This document shows positions 48,847 to 64,000 of a DNA stretch of 64,000 nt, one piece after another. The position numbers and the translations under genes are program-made. Positions within the stretch are counted from its first letter, which is position 1. Each line of letters starts with the position of its first letter. Source of the stretch: DASQFQ01 sp963805525 (lineage in GTDB: Bacteria > Actinomycetota > Thermoleophilia > Solirubrobacterales > Solirubrobacteraceae); contig CAWDUT010000004.1 in assembly GCA_963805525.1 (NCBI GenBank), forward strand, positions 1,240,001-1,304,000. Direction: 5' to 3'. The notes under the pieces were generated by a model, which was given only the letters and a program-made list of their open reading frames with translations, did no database searches and had not been told where the DNA came from.

Positions 48847-49977
48847 CTAGGCGGCGGCCCGCGATTCCAGGACGTCGAAGAGCGGCGTGTACTCCTGGCC
48901 GGTGGCCTCGGCGACCGGCTGGTAGGTCACCTTGCCGTCCACCACGTTGAAGCCCGCCGCCAGCCCCGGGTTGTCGGCCGCGGCTCCGGCCGCGCCGCGG
49001 TCGGCGACGTGCACGACGTACGGCATCGTGGCGTTGGTGAGCGCGTAGGTCGAGGTGATCGGCACCGCGCCGGGCATGTTGGCGACGCAGTAGTGGGTGA
49101 TCCCGTCGACCTCGTAGGTGGGGTCGGAGTGGGTGGTCGGCCGGGAGGTCTCGAAGCAGCCGCCCTGGTCGATCGAGACGTCGACCAGCACGGCGTTCTT
49201 CTTCATCAGCCCGAGCTGCTCGCGCGTGACCACGTGCGGCGCCTTCGCCCCGTGGACCAGCACCGCGCCGATCACGAGGTCGGCCTCCTTCAGGTGCTCC
49301 TCGATCGCCAGCGTCGAGGCGAACACCGTCGAGGCGCGCCAGTTGAGCACCGCCTCGAGCTCGCGCAGCCGGTCCATGTTGCGGTCGAACACGTAGGTCT
49401 CCGCCTGCATGCCGAGCGCGATGATCGCCGCGTTCATCCCCACCACGCCGCCGCCGATCACGAGCACCTTGCCGGCCGCCACGCCCGGCACGCCGCCCAG
49501 GAGCAGCCCGCGCCCACCCAGAGGCTTCTCGAGCATGAACGCGCCCGCCTGGGTGGCGATCTTGCCCGCCACCTCGCTCATCGGCGCCAGCAGCGGCAGC
49601 CGGCCCTTCCCGTCCGTGACGGTCTCGTAGGCGATGCACGTCGCGCCCGACTCGACGAGCCCGCGCGTCAGCTCCGGGTCCGGCGCCAGATGCAGATACG
49701 TGAACAGCGTGTGGCGCGGCTCGAGCATCGCCACCTCGGGCGCCTGCGGCTCCTTGACCTTGACGATCATCTCGGCCTCGCCGAACACCGCCTCGGCGTC
49801 GGGCAGGATCTGCGCGCCCTGGGCGACGTACTCCTCGTCCTCGATCGCCGAGCCGACGCCCGCGCCCGACTGGACCACGACCTCGTGCCCGTGCTCGGCC
49901 AGCTCGCGCACGCCCGCAGGGGTGAGCGCGACCCGGTACTCGTCAGTCTTGATCTCGGTGGGGACGCCGACCTTCAA
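48847..49977 (-). CDS. ald: Alanine dehydrogenase
   Basis: A 376-residue NAD-dependent alanine dehydrogenase: MKVGVPTEIKTDEYRVALTP, TYLHLAPDPELTRGLVESGA, the Rossmann motif VLVIGGGVVGMNAA, and LVDVSIDQGGCFETSRPTTH. It converts L-alanine to pyruvate and ammonia reversibly. It follows the PucR regulator by 15 bases and an omega-aminotransferase, which can make alanine from pyruvate; the pair would recycle it. Confidence 0.97.
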   Translation of the reverse strand: MKVGVPTEIKTDEYRVALTPAGVRELAEHGHEVVVQSGAGVGSAIEDEEYVAQGAQILPDAEAVFGEAEMIVKVKEPQAPEVAMLEPRHTLFTYLHLAPDPELTRGLVESGATCIAYETVTDGKGRLPLLAPMSEVAGKIATQAGAFMLEKPLGGRGLLLGGVPGVAAGKVLVIGGGVVGMNAAIIALGMQAETYVFDRNMDRLRELEAVLNWRASTVFASTLAIEEHLKEADLVIGAVLVHGAKAPHVVTREQLGLMKKNAVLVDVSIDQGGCFETSRPTTHSDPTYEVDGITHYCVANMPGAVPITSTYALTNATMPYVVHVADRGAAGAAADNPGLAAGFNVVDGKVTYQPVAEATGQEYTPLFDVLESRAAA

Positions 49978-49992
49978 CGCACGATCCTTTCG

Positions 49993-51597
49993 TCAGGTGA
50001 TGAGCTCGCGCCCGCGCAGCGCGAGCCAGAAGTCGATGCGGTCGCGCGCCGAGTCGAGCGACCGCCCGGTCAGCTCCTCGACGCGGCGGATCCGGTAGCG
50101 CAGCGTGTGACGGTGACAGTAGAGCTGGCGCGCCGCCTTCTCCCACTGCCCGTTGCACTCGATGAACGACTCGAGCGAGCGCATCAGCTCGCCGCCGTAG
50201 GCGCCCTCGCCGTCCTCGATGGGGGACAGGATCGAGTCGCAGAACAGCCGCAGCGCGTCGTCGTCCTGCAGCGAGAGCAGAAGCTGGAAGGAGCCGAGGT
50301 CGCGGTAGGTGGCGAGCAGCGGCGGCCCGGAGCCGTTGCTGCTCTCGTCGCCCGCCAGCGCCCGCGCCTCCAGCGCGCAGCGCGCCTCGTGGAACGCGCG
50401 CCGCAGGTCGCCCGCCGCCGCCGCGCGGCCCGCGCCCGCCGGCAGCTCGTTCCCGATCTCACGGGCGACGCGCGCGCGGATGCGCTCGGCGAGCCGGAAC
50501 GCCTCGTCCTCCGCCCCGCGGCCGTGCGGGAGCAGCGCGCAGGAGAACGGGCCGGTGCCGGCCGCCAGCCCGCCCGGCGCCTCGTCGCGCACCGCGGTGG
50601 TGAGCGCCTCCTCGACATCGGGCTTGATCGCGCGCGGCGGCTGCAGCACGAGCACGCCGACGCGGTCGCCGAGCCCGAACGGCTCGAGCCGGCGCGCGAG
50701 GTCGGGCCCGGTCAGCTCGCCGGACACGAGCGCGGTCAGCAGGTCGCCGGCCAGCCGGCGCTCGGTGTCGTCCGCCACGCGGCGGCGCAGCAGCTCGAGC
50801 GCCACGATCGTCACGGCCTGGTGCAGCGTGAGGCGGTCGAACTCGTTGAGCGCGCCGCCCTCCTTGGCCGCCACCAGCCAGGCGTGCGGGAGGTCGCCGG
50901 GCTGGGCGGTGCCGTTGGGCGGTGTCCGCACCACCGGCAGCGCCAGCGCGCGGCCCTCGAGCTCGCCGCCCGGCGCGTAGCCGCGGCGGGCGCCGTCGCG
51001 GATGCGGCGGCGCAGCTCGGCGCGCAGCTCCTCGACCGTGTCGTCGCCGAGCGCCTGGCGGTGCGTGCGGCGCACGAGCTCGTTGCCGCGGGCGTCGAAG
51101 ATCAGCGCCGGCCCGCCGATCAGCGAGGCGATCGCGTCGGCCACGCCGTCGAGCCCGCGCTCGGAGAGCACGATCCGCTCGAGCCGCTCGTGCGCGGAGA
51201 GCGCGCGCTGGAGCACCGCGTAGTGCTCGTTGACCAGGTGCGAGGCCGCCTTCTCGGTGACCGCGATGAACGGCACCTCGTAGGGCACCTCGACGAGCGG
51301 GAAGCCGAGCTCGGCCGCCGCCTCACGCAGCGCCTCCGGCACCTCCTGGTGCGCGAACCCGGTGCCGAGCCCCAGGCCCGCGAGCCCGTGGCCGGCCAGC
51401 AGCCGCACGAACGCGCGCTGCTGCCCCGCGTCGAGCAGCCGCATCCCGGTGGTCAGCAGCAGCTCGCCGCCGGACAGCCACGGCGTCGGATCCTCGAGCT
51501 CGGAGATGTGCACCCACCGCACGGCGTTCTCAAGGCCGGCCTCGCCCGCCACGAGGCGGACGTCGAGGTCGCGGATGAGATCGCCGAGCGGGAGCAT
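49993..51597 (-). CDS. PucR-family transcriptional regulator
   Basis: A 534-residue regulator. The PucR N-terminal domain is at residues about 1-125 (PLGDLIRDLDVRLVAGEAGL, WLSGGELLLTTGMRLLD). The C-terminal HTH_30 domain is at about 475-530 (CNGQWEKAARQLYCHRHTLRYRIRRVEELTG split over helix-turn-helix). Family members control purine, amino acid or polyamine use. The position between an aminotransferase (5 bases) and ald (15 bases) suggests control of this catabolic operon. Confidence 0.92.
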   Translation of the reverse strand: MLPLGDLIRDLDVRLVAGEAGLENAVRWVHISELEDPTPWLSGGELLLTTGMRLLDAGQQRAFVRLLAGHGLAGLGLGTGFAHQEVPEALREAAAELGFPLVEVPYEVPFIAVTEKAASHLVNEHYAVLQRALSAHERLERIVLSERGLDGVADAIASLIGGPALIFDARGNELVRRTHRQALGDDTVEELRAELRRRIRDGARRGYAPGGELEGRALALPVVRTPPNGTAQPGDLPHAWLVAAKEGGALNEFDRLTLHQAVTIVALELLRRRVADDTERRLAGDLLTALVSGELTGPDLARRLEPFGLGDRVGVLVLQPPRAIKPDVEEALTTAVRDEAPGGLAAGTGPFSCALLPHGRGAEDEAFRLAERIRARVAREIGNELPAGAGRAAAAGDLRRAFHEARCALEARALAGDESSNGSGPPLLATYRDLGSFQLLLSLQDDDALRLFCDSILSPIEDGEGAYGGELMRSLESFIECNGQWEKAARQLYCHRHTLRYRIRRVEELTGRSLDSARDRIDFWLALRGRELIT

Positions 51598-51602
51598 GGG
51601 TG

Positions 51603-52994
51603 CTACTGGCCGCAGTGCAGCCGCTCCGAGGCCTCCTCGAGCACGGGCCGCAGCACGGAGCGGATCTCCTCGAACTGCTCCGGCCCCGCGATCAGCGGCG
51701 GCGACAGCTGGATCACCGGGTCACCGCGGTCGTCGGCGCGGCAGATCAGCCCGCGGCGGAACATCTCGGGGGAGAGGAAGCCGCGCAGCAGCCACTCCTC
51801 CTCCTCGCCGGTGATCGTCTCCTTGGTCTCCTGGTTGCGCACCAGCTCGATCGAGCGGAAGTAGCCGGTGCCGCGCACGTCGCCGACGATCGGGATGTCG
51901 CGCAGCGAGTCGAGCATGTCCGCGAACGCCTGCTCGTGCTCGACGACGTTCTCGATGATCCCCTCGTTGGCGAACACGTCGAGGTTGGCGAGCGCGACCG
52001 CCGACGCGACCGGGTGGCCGCCGAACGTGATCCCGTGCGTGAACGAGTTGCCGGGCTTCGAGAACGGCTCGAACATGCGGTCGGTGGCGATCACCGCGCC
52101 CATCGGGGCGTAGGAGGAGGTGATGCCCTTGGCGGTCGTGATGATGTCCGGCAGGTAGTCGTACTTCTCGGCGCCGAAGTAGGTGCCGAGACGGCCCCAG
52201 CTGCAGATCACCTCGTCGGAGATGAAGACGATCCCGAACTCGTCGCAGATCTCGCGCACGCGCTGGAAGTAGCCGGCGGGGGGCGTGAAGCAGCCGCCCG
52301 AGTTCTGCACCGGCTCGAGGATCACGCACGAGACGGTCTCGGGCCCTTCCCACAGGATCTTCTCGTAGATCGCCTCGGCCGGGTCGTCGACCTCGGGCCG
52401 GTAGGCGTTCGTGTTCGGCACGTGCGCCGACCCCGGGAAGATCGGCTCGAACGGGCGCCGGACGGCGGGGATCCCGGTCGCGGTCAGCGCGCCCATGGTC
52501 GTGCCGTGGTACGCGAGCTTGCGCGAGATGACCTTGTAGCGCCCGGGGTTGCCGGTCAGCTTGTGGTACTGACGGCAGAGCTTGAGCGCGGAGTCGACCG
52601 CCTCGGAGCCGCCGGAGGTGAAGAAGACGCGGTTGAGGTCGCCGGGGGCGAGCTCGGCGACGCGCGCCGCGAGCTCGATCGCCTTCGGGTGCGCGTAGGA
52701 CCAGTTCGTGTAGAACCCGAGCTCCTTCGCCTGGTCGGCGCCGGCCTGCGCGACGTCGCCGCGGCCGTGCCCGATGTTCACGCAGAACAGTGCGGCGAGC
52801 CCGTCGAGGTACTTGTTGCCGTGCTCGTCCCAGACGTAGCACCCGTCGCCGCGGGTGATGATCGGGATCTCGTGATCCTCGTAGCCCGCCATCTGCGTGA
52901 AGTGCATCCACAGATGCCGCTTGGCCAGATCCTGGAGGCGCGACTCGTCCTTGGCGCTGCCGGTCGTTACCGCTTGATCCTCGACTGCCGCCAT
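51603..52994 (-). CDS. Class III (omega) aminotransferase
   Basis: A 463-residue PLP enzyme of the aspartate aminotransferase superfamily, subgroup III. FVFISDEVICSWGRLG-type sequence gives the PLP aspartate (ISDEV), and TTAKGITSSYAPMGAVIA contains the PLP lysine. FFTSGGSEAVDSALKL binds phosphate. It resembles beta-alanine, taurine or putrescine:pyruvate aminotransferases. Start is ATG at 52994 after AGGAGA; a GTG at 53009 would put that site inside the gene. First gene of the pucR-ald run. Confidence 0.92.
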   Translation of the reverse strand: MAAVEDQAVTTGSAKDESRLQDLAKRHLWMHFTQMAGYEDHEIPIITRGDGCYVWDEHGNKYLDGLAALFCVNIGHGRGDVAQAGADQAKELGFYTNWSYAHPKAIELAARVAELAPGDLNRVFFTSGGSEAVDSALKLCRQYHKLTGNPGRYKVISRKLAYHGTTMGALTATGIPAVRRPFEPIFPGSAHVPNTNAYRPEVDDPAEAIYEKILWEGPETVSCVILEPVQNSGGCFTPPAGYFQRVREICDEFGIVFISDEVICSWGRLGTYFGAEKYDYLPDIITTAKGITSSYAPMGAVIATDRMFEPFSKPGNSFTHGITFGGHPVASAVALANLDVFANEGIIENVVEHEQAFADMLDSLRDIPIVGDVRGTGYFRSIELVRNQETKETITGEEEEWLLRGFLSPEMFRRGLICRADDRGDPVIQLSPPLIAGPEQFEEIRSVLRPVLEEASERLHCGQ

Positions 52995-53071
52995 GGGCTC
53001 TCCTTCCACTTTGTCGACGCTGATGCGCCGATCTGTACAAGCTAACCCCTCCCCCTAGGCTTCCGCAACAC

Positions 53072-53848
53072 ATGACACTCGCCCACGTACGCCGCGGCAG
53101 CGGCCCACCCCTCGCCCTCATCCACGGCATCGGATCGCAATGGCAGATGTGGGAGCCGGTGCTCGAGCGGCTCAGCCGCGAGCGCGACGTGGTCGCGCTC
53201 GACCTGCCCGGCTTCGGCGACTCCGACGAGCACCGCGCGCGGCCCACGGTCGAGGCCCTGGCCGACGCGGTGGCCGAGTTCCTCGACGGGATCGGCCTGG
53301 GCGGCGCGCACGTGGCGGGCAACTCGCTCGGCGGCGGGGTCGCGCTGACGATGGCGCGCAAGGGCACCGCGCGCTCGGCCTGCGCGCTCTCTCCCTCCGG
53401 ATTCGTCAACGACCGCGAGGGCCGCTACGCGCGCACCGTGCTGATCGAGTCCCGCCGCGTGGCGAAGCTCACCGCCCCCCGCGCCGACCTGGTCTGCGCC
53501 GGCCCGCTGCGCCGCACGGTCACGTTCTCCCACCTCGCGGCGCGCCCGTGGCGGATCCCGCCCGACCAGGCCGCGGGAGCGCTGCGCAACCTCGCCGGCT
53601 GCCCCGGCTTCGAGACGACGTTCGAGGCGATCGAGGACTTCCGCTGGACCGGGCCGGAGCCGAGCTGCCCGGTCACCGTCGGCTGGGGGGAGAAGGACCG
53701 GATCCTGATCTACTCGCGCCAGGCACCGCGGGCGCGGCGGCGCCTCCCGAGCGCCCGCCACGTCACGCTCACAGGCTGCGGGCACGTCCCCACCTGGGAC
53801 GACCCGGAGCAGGTCGCGCAGGTCCTGCTCGACGCGTCCAGCAACTAG
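53072..53848 (+). CDS. Alpha/beta-fold hydrolase
   Basis: A 258-residue hydrolase. It has the oxyanion HGIGSQWQMWEPVL, the DLPGFGDSD turn, nucleophile elbow GNSLGGG with its serine, a late acid region (TVGWGEKDRIL) and the catalytic histidine in LTGCGHVPTWDDPEQV. It resembles cofactor-free esterases and MhpC-like enzymes. Cytosolic; substrate unknown. It is divergent from the aminotransferase (77 bases between starts), with the response regulator downstream. Confidence 0.9.
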   Translation: MTLAHVRRGSGPPLALIHGIGSQWQMWEPVLERLSRERDVVALDLPGFGDSDEHRARPTVEALADAVAEFLDGIGLGGAHVAGNSLGGGVALTMARKGTARSACALSPSGFVNDREGRYARTVLIESRRVAKLTAPRADLVCAGPLRRTVTFSHLAARPWRIPPDQAAGALRNLAGCPGFETTFEAIEDFRWTGPEPSCPVTVGWGEKDRILIYSRQAPRARRRLPSARHVTLTGCGHVPTWDDPEQVAQVLLDASSN

Positions 53849-53901
53849 CCCCAAAGTCGGTCCAACGATCTGCCAAGCGCCGGTGGCGATGGTCCCCGGC
53901 C

Positions 53902-54510
53902 ATGGCCCTCACCATCGTCATCGCCGACGCGGACCCGCTCGCCCGGCGCCTGATCCGCAGCGTCCTGGAGCACGCGGGCATGACCGTCGTCGCCGAGGTG
54001 TGCAGCGGCGCCGAGGCCGGCGCGGCCGTGCTGCGCCACGCGCCCGACGTCGTGCTCCTCGACTGCCCTGACGCGGTCCGCGCGCTGCATCGCTACGCGC
54101 CCGTCGTCGTGCTCGCCTGCCACGAGGACCCGGACGAGGCCGTGAGCGCGCTCGCGGCCGGCGCCTCGGGCTACCTGTCCAAGGACCTCGAGCTCGAGGC
54201 GCTGCCGCGCGCGGTCGCCGCCGTCGCGGCGGGTGAGGCGGCCGTCTCGCGCCGGCTGACGAGCCACCTGGTCGAGTGCTTCCGCGAGCAGCCGCAGCTG
54301 CGCCCGATCAAGAGCCCGCTGACCGCGCGCGAGTGGGAGATCGTCGACCTGCTCGGTCCCGAGCGCACGACCGTCGAGATCGCCGACACGCTCGTGATCT
54401 CGGCCGAGACCGTGCGCACGCACGTCAAGAGCATCATGCGCAAGCTCGACGTCCACTCGCGCCACGACGCGCCGAAGGCCGCCGAGCGGCTGCGGCTGGC
54501 CGTGGCCTAG
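53902..54510 (+). CDS. NarL/LuxR-type response regulator
   Basis: A 202-residue response regulator. The receiver domain has an acidic pair (Asp9, Asp11), phosphoacceptor Asp54 (VVLLD) and Lys94 (YLSKD). The DNA-binding domain is at about 140-200 (LTAREWEIVDLLGPERTTVE, VISAETVRTHVKSIMRKL). Note the atypical LLDCPDAVRAL after the phosphoacceptor, where a proline-leucine loop is usual. No histidine kinase is adjacent. Its stop overlaps the convergent transporter by 4 bases. Confidence 0.9.
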   Translation: MALTIVIADADPLARRLIRSVLEHAGMTVVAEVCSGAEAGAAVLRHAPDVVLLDCPDAVRALHRYAPVVVLACHEDPDEAVSALAAGASGYLSKDLELEALPRAVAAVAAGEAAVSRRLTSHLVECFREQPQLRPIKSPLTAREWEIVDLLGPERTTVEIADTLVISAETVRTHVKSIMRKLDVHSRHDAPKAAERLRLAVA

Positions 54511-55373
54511 GCGTTCGCGGCGGCGGCCCGGACGGGCGGCGGCGTCACGAGGGCCGCGACGACGACCATCACGAAGGCGAAGATCTGCACGACCATGCCG
54601 AGCAGGTCGGCGGGCATCGGATCGCCGAACACGACGATGCCACCGAGGATGCAGGAGACGTTGGCGGCCGTCGAGGTGGAGGCGATGACCGGCACGGCCT
54701 CGCCGTCCTGCAGGCCGCGGGCCGAGGCGTAGAAGGCGATGATCGAGCCGAGGATCGCGACGAGCAGCCAGGGCGAGAGGATCACGCCGAGGAGGCCGTC
54801 GTGGAGGCCCGTGAGCGCCTTGATGGCGACGTCGGAGACCCCGAACAGCACGCCCGCCGCGCCGCCGAGCATGACGCCGTGGTGGTGGTCAGGGGCGCCC
54901 ATGCGCGGGCCGGTGATCAGCAGCGCGCCGATCGCGAGCAGCCCGGCCTCGAAGGCGATCATGCCCGCGAGCGAGTAAGAGGAGTGGACGTTGCCGCCGG
55001 TGCTCGGCAGCGTGATCACGAGGAGGAAGAGGCCGCCGGCGGTCATGCCCACGCCGATCCACTGACGCGCGCCGACCTTGAAGCCGAACAGCCGCTCGGC
55101 CATCACGGCGAGCAGGACGACCCCGGTGGAGAGCACGGCCTGGACGACGGACATCGGCGCGAAGGCGAGGGCGGCCACGTGGAAGAACCAGGCACTGGTG
55201 GCGACGGCCATGCCGATCGCGAACCACTTCGAGGAGAAGAGCTCCTTGACCGAGCGCAGCGGATGGCGCATGTCGACCTGCGCAGCCTCATTGGCTCCCT
55301 TGTGCTTGTAAAGGAAGCCCAGCTGCGTGACGACAGCGCACAGAAGCGCGAGGAATATGCCCAGGTTCAACAT
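54507..55373 (-). CDS. DMT/EamA-type membrane transporter
   Basis: A 288-residue membrane protein with about nine to ten helices (MLNLGIFLALLCAVVTQLGF; APMSVVQAVLSTGVVLLAVM; WIGVGMTAGGLFLLVITLP; MVVQIFAFVMVVVAALVT) in the two-repeat EamA layout. NVHSSYSLAG and GVSDVAIKALTG mark loops. Substrate unknown; the family exports amino acids and metabolites. Start taken as ATG at 55373; an ATG at 55436 would add 21 residues and neither has a clear ribosome binding site. Confidence 0.82.
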   Translation of the reverse strand: MLNLGIFLALLCAVVTQLGFLYKHKGANEAAQVDMRHPLRSVKELFSSKWFAIGMAVATSAWFFHVAALAFAPMSVVQAVLSTGVVLLAVMAERLFGFKVGARQWIGVGMTAGGLFLLVITLPSTGGNVHSSYSLAGMIAFEAGLLAIGALLITGPRMGAPDHHHGVMLGGAAGVLFGVSDVAIKALTGLHDGLLGVILSPWLLVAILGSIIAFYASARGLQDGEAVPVIASTSTAANVSCILGGIVVFGDPMPADLLGMVVQIFAFVMVVVAALVTPPPVRAAAANA

Positions 55374-55490
55374 GAAATGAGAAGGAGGACCGGTGCGGTC
55401 TGCAAGGCCCCCTGGCCAACCGGTCAATCTCTCCATCGGTACCCAAGGCCCCCGCCTTGAGTCCCATCAGACTAACGTCCACCAAACTCG

Positions 55491-55979
55491 ATGAAGCCTT
55501 CCGCGCCGCTCCTCCTGATCGACGTAGATGGTGTCATCTCCCTTTTCGGCTTCAATCAAACCGAACCTCCCGAGGGCCGCTTCACGTTCGTGGACGGCCT
55601 CCCGCATTACCTTTCGGCGACCGCCGCCGAGCACCTGGACAGGCTGCACCCGACTTTCGAGTGCGTCTGGTGCACGGGCTGGGAGGATCGCGCCGACGAG
55701 CATCTCCCGCACCTGCTGGGGGTCCCCCGCGGCTGGCATCACCTGACCTTCCCCCAGGAGCCGCTGCCGGCCGCGCACTGGAAGCTCTCGGCGATCGAGG
55801 CCTACGCCGGGCCCAACCGCCCGGTCGCCTGGATCGACGACGCCCACGACGACACCTGCCACGCCTGGGCGGAGCAGCGCGAGGGCCCGACGCTGCTCGT
55901 CGCCACCGACCCGGCGGTCGGGATCACCGGCGAGCACGTCGAGACGCTGCTCAGCTGGGGGCGCGCAGCGTCAGGATGA
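55491..55979 (+). CDS. HAD-like hydrolase
   Basis: A 162-residue protein of the small HAD group found alone or in RNA-repair proteins. LLLIDVDGVISLFG is motif I with both aspartates; VWCTGWEDRA is the motif II region; VAWIDDAHDDTCHAWA supplies motif IV acids. It should dephosphorylate a small phosphate ester. Substrate unknown. Its 3' end overlaps the convergent phosphoesterase by 29 bases. Confidence 0.85.
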   Translation: MKPSAPLLLIDVDGVISLFGFNQTEPPEGRFTFVDGLPHYLSATAAEHLDRLHPTFECVWCTGWEDRADEHLPHLLGVPRGWHHLTFPQEPLPAAHWKLSAIEAYAGPNRPVAWIDDAHDDTCHAWAEQREGPTLLVATDPAVGITGEHVETLLSWGRAASG

Positions 55980-56715
55980 CCACCTCGGGCGGGCGCAGGA
56001 AGCGCACCGGCAGCCCGCTGGTGCCGACGCCCGACGACACGTAGAGGTGCCGGCCGTCCTCCTCGACGTGCCCCGCCACGTAGCGCTCGCCGTAGTGGGA
56101 GGGGATGAACGGCCGCCGCACCAGCGGCACCCCGACCTGGCCGCCGTGGGTGTGGCCGGACAGCGTCAGGCTCACGCGCGCGGGAACGGACGGGAACGCG
56201 TCGGGGTCATGGGAGAGCAGCAGCACCGGAGCGTCCTCGGGCACCGGCATCAGCGCGCGCTCGACGCGCGCGCCCCGGACCCGGAGGTCGCCGGTCCCCG
56301 CCACCCACAGCCCGCCGTCGCCTGCCGGCGCCGCCGAGTCCTCGAGCACCATCGCGCCCGCGCCCTCGAGCGCGTCGCCGATCCGGCGCGCGCCCGCGTA
56401 CCAGTCGTGGTTGCCGAGCACGGCGTAGAGGCCGCGCGGCGCAGCCGCCAGCGGCGCGAGCCGGGCGGCCAGCGCCTCGGCGTTGATCGGGCGCGCGAAC
56501 AACGCCCGCCGGTCGATGAAGTCGCCGAGCAGGCACACGACGTCCGGCCGCTCGGCGGCGAGCGTGTCCGCCGCCCGCTCGATCGCGTCGAGCCCGGCGT
56601 GCGGCATGCCCGAGTGCAGGTCGGTCATGACCCCCACCCGCAGGCAGTCGAGCGCCGCGGGCCAGCGCGGGAGCGTCAGCTCCTCGCAGCGCACGACGAG
56701 CCGGCGCGGTTCCAC
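55951..56715 (-). CDS. Calcineurin-like metallophosphoesterase
   Basis: A 254-residue YaeI-type phosphoesterase: VGVMTDLHSGMPHAGLD, VCLLGDFIDRR, LGNHDWYAGARR, LLSHDPDAF and LSGHTHGGQVG are the metal-binding motifs. It probably acts on lipid or nucleotide phosphates. The first usable start in frame is GTG at 56715. The frame stays open before it and would encode an Ala-rich hydrophobic segment (AAAAALGVWSAW) like the membrane anchor of relatives, but it has no ATG, GTG or TTG start. It lies 64 bases after rpoC. Confidence 0.85.
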   Translation of the reverse strand: MEPRRLVVRCEELTLPRWPAALDCLRVGVMTDLHSGMPHAGLDAIERAADTLAAERPDVVCLLGDFIDRRALFARPINAEALAARLAPLAAAPRGLYAVLGNHDWYAGARRIGDALEGAGAMVLEDSAAPAGDGGLWVAGTGDLRVRGARVERALMPVPEDAPVLLLSHDPDAFPSVPARVSLTLSGHTHGGQVGVPLVRRPFIPSHYGERYVAGHVEEDGRHLYVSSGVGTSGLPVRFLRPPEVVILTLRAPS

Positions 56716-56779
56716 CCACGCCGACCAGACGCCGAGGGCGGCCGCAGCAGCGGCCGCCCCCGGGATCCAGCGTGCAGCT

Positions 56780-60868
<4,089 letters not shown>

Positions 60869-60895
60869 GTGTTCAGGGAATCCTTGGTCGTGGTC

Positions 60896-64000
<3,105 letters not shown>

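Overview
The window is very GC-rich, uses ATG, GTG and TTG starts and tightly overlapped genes, and carries actinobacterial-style families (PucR, Flp-type prepilin, LLM flavin oxidoreductase, LQR/AGN-motif protein, PBP4). Together with the arrangement of the ribosomal region, this suggests a soil actinobacterium, most likely of the Thermoleophilia/Solirubrobacterales type. The lineage is an inference from gene content; no 16S gene is present.

Left part (1-20 kb) is mixed chromosomal housekeeping. It holds a partial drug-type ABC ATPase with a divergent LuxR regulator, a secreted NTF2-like protein, and a decayed LuxR/ATPase regulator broken by an IS110-family insertion next to tRNA-Pro(CGG). 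Next come a membrane-tethered ECF sigma factor, a Nif3-like protein, a tiny HTH protein, an acyl-CoA ligase, a patatin, a secreted PKD/FecR-like protein, PBP4, pyrophosphatase, LigA and SurE. A Flp-prepilin fusion with two unknown downstream genes and a lipoprotein close this part.

Right part (20-64 kb) is the ribosomal/RNA polymerase super-cluster, all on the minus strand, read from right to left: rpoB (partial), rpoC, then rpsL-rpsG, fusA-tuf, the S10 and spc blocks from rpsJ to map, and finally rpmJ-rpsM-rpsK-rpsD-rpoA-rplQ-truA. Three accessory blocks split this order. Between rpoC and rpsL lie phosphoesterase, HAD, DMT transporter, response regulator, hydrolase, aminotransferase, PucR and alanine dehydrogenase genes. 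Between rpsG and fusA lie a cupin, an ACT-domain protein, def, an MDR oxidoreductase, a putative metallopeptidase and a membrane protein. Between map and rpmJ lie an acyltransferase, a glycosyltransferase and three alkylation-repair genes plus an LLM oxidoreductase. infA, normally between map and rpmJ, is not in the window.

Most notable: disordered extensions on S3 (RGG-rich), L22 and S17 in one operon; a truA gene bracketed exactly by inverted hairpin repeats; a terminator and 13-codon upstream ORF in the fusA leader; a hairpin that pairs with the ribosome binding site of the IS110 transposase; an ECF sigma factor fused to its own zinc motif, membrane helix and outer tail; and a Flp prepilin fused to collagen-like repeats and a glycine-zipper domain.
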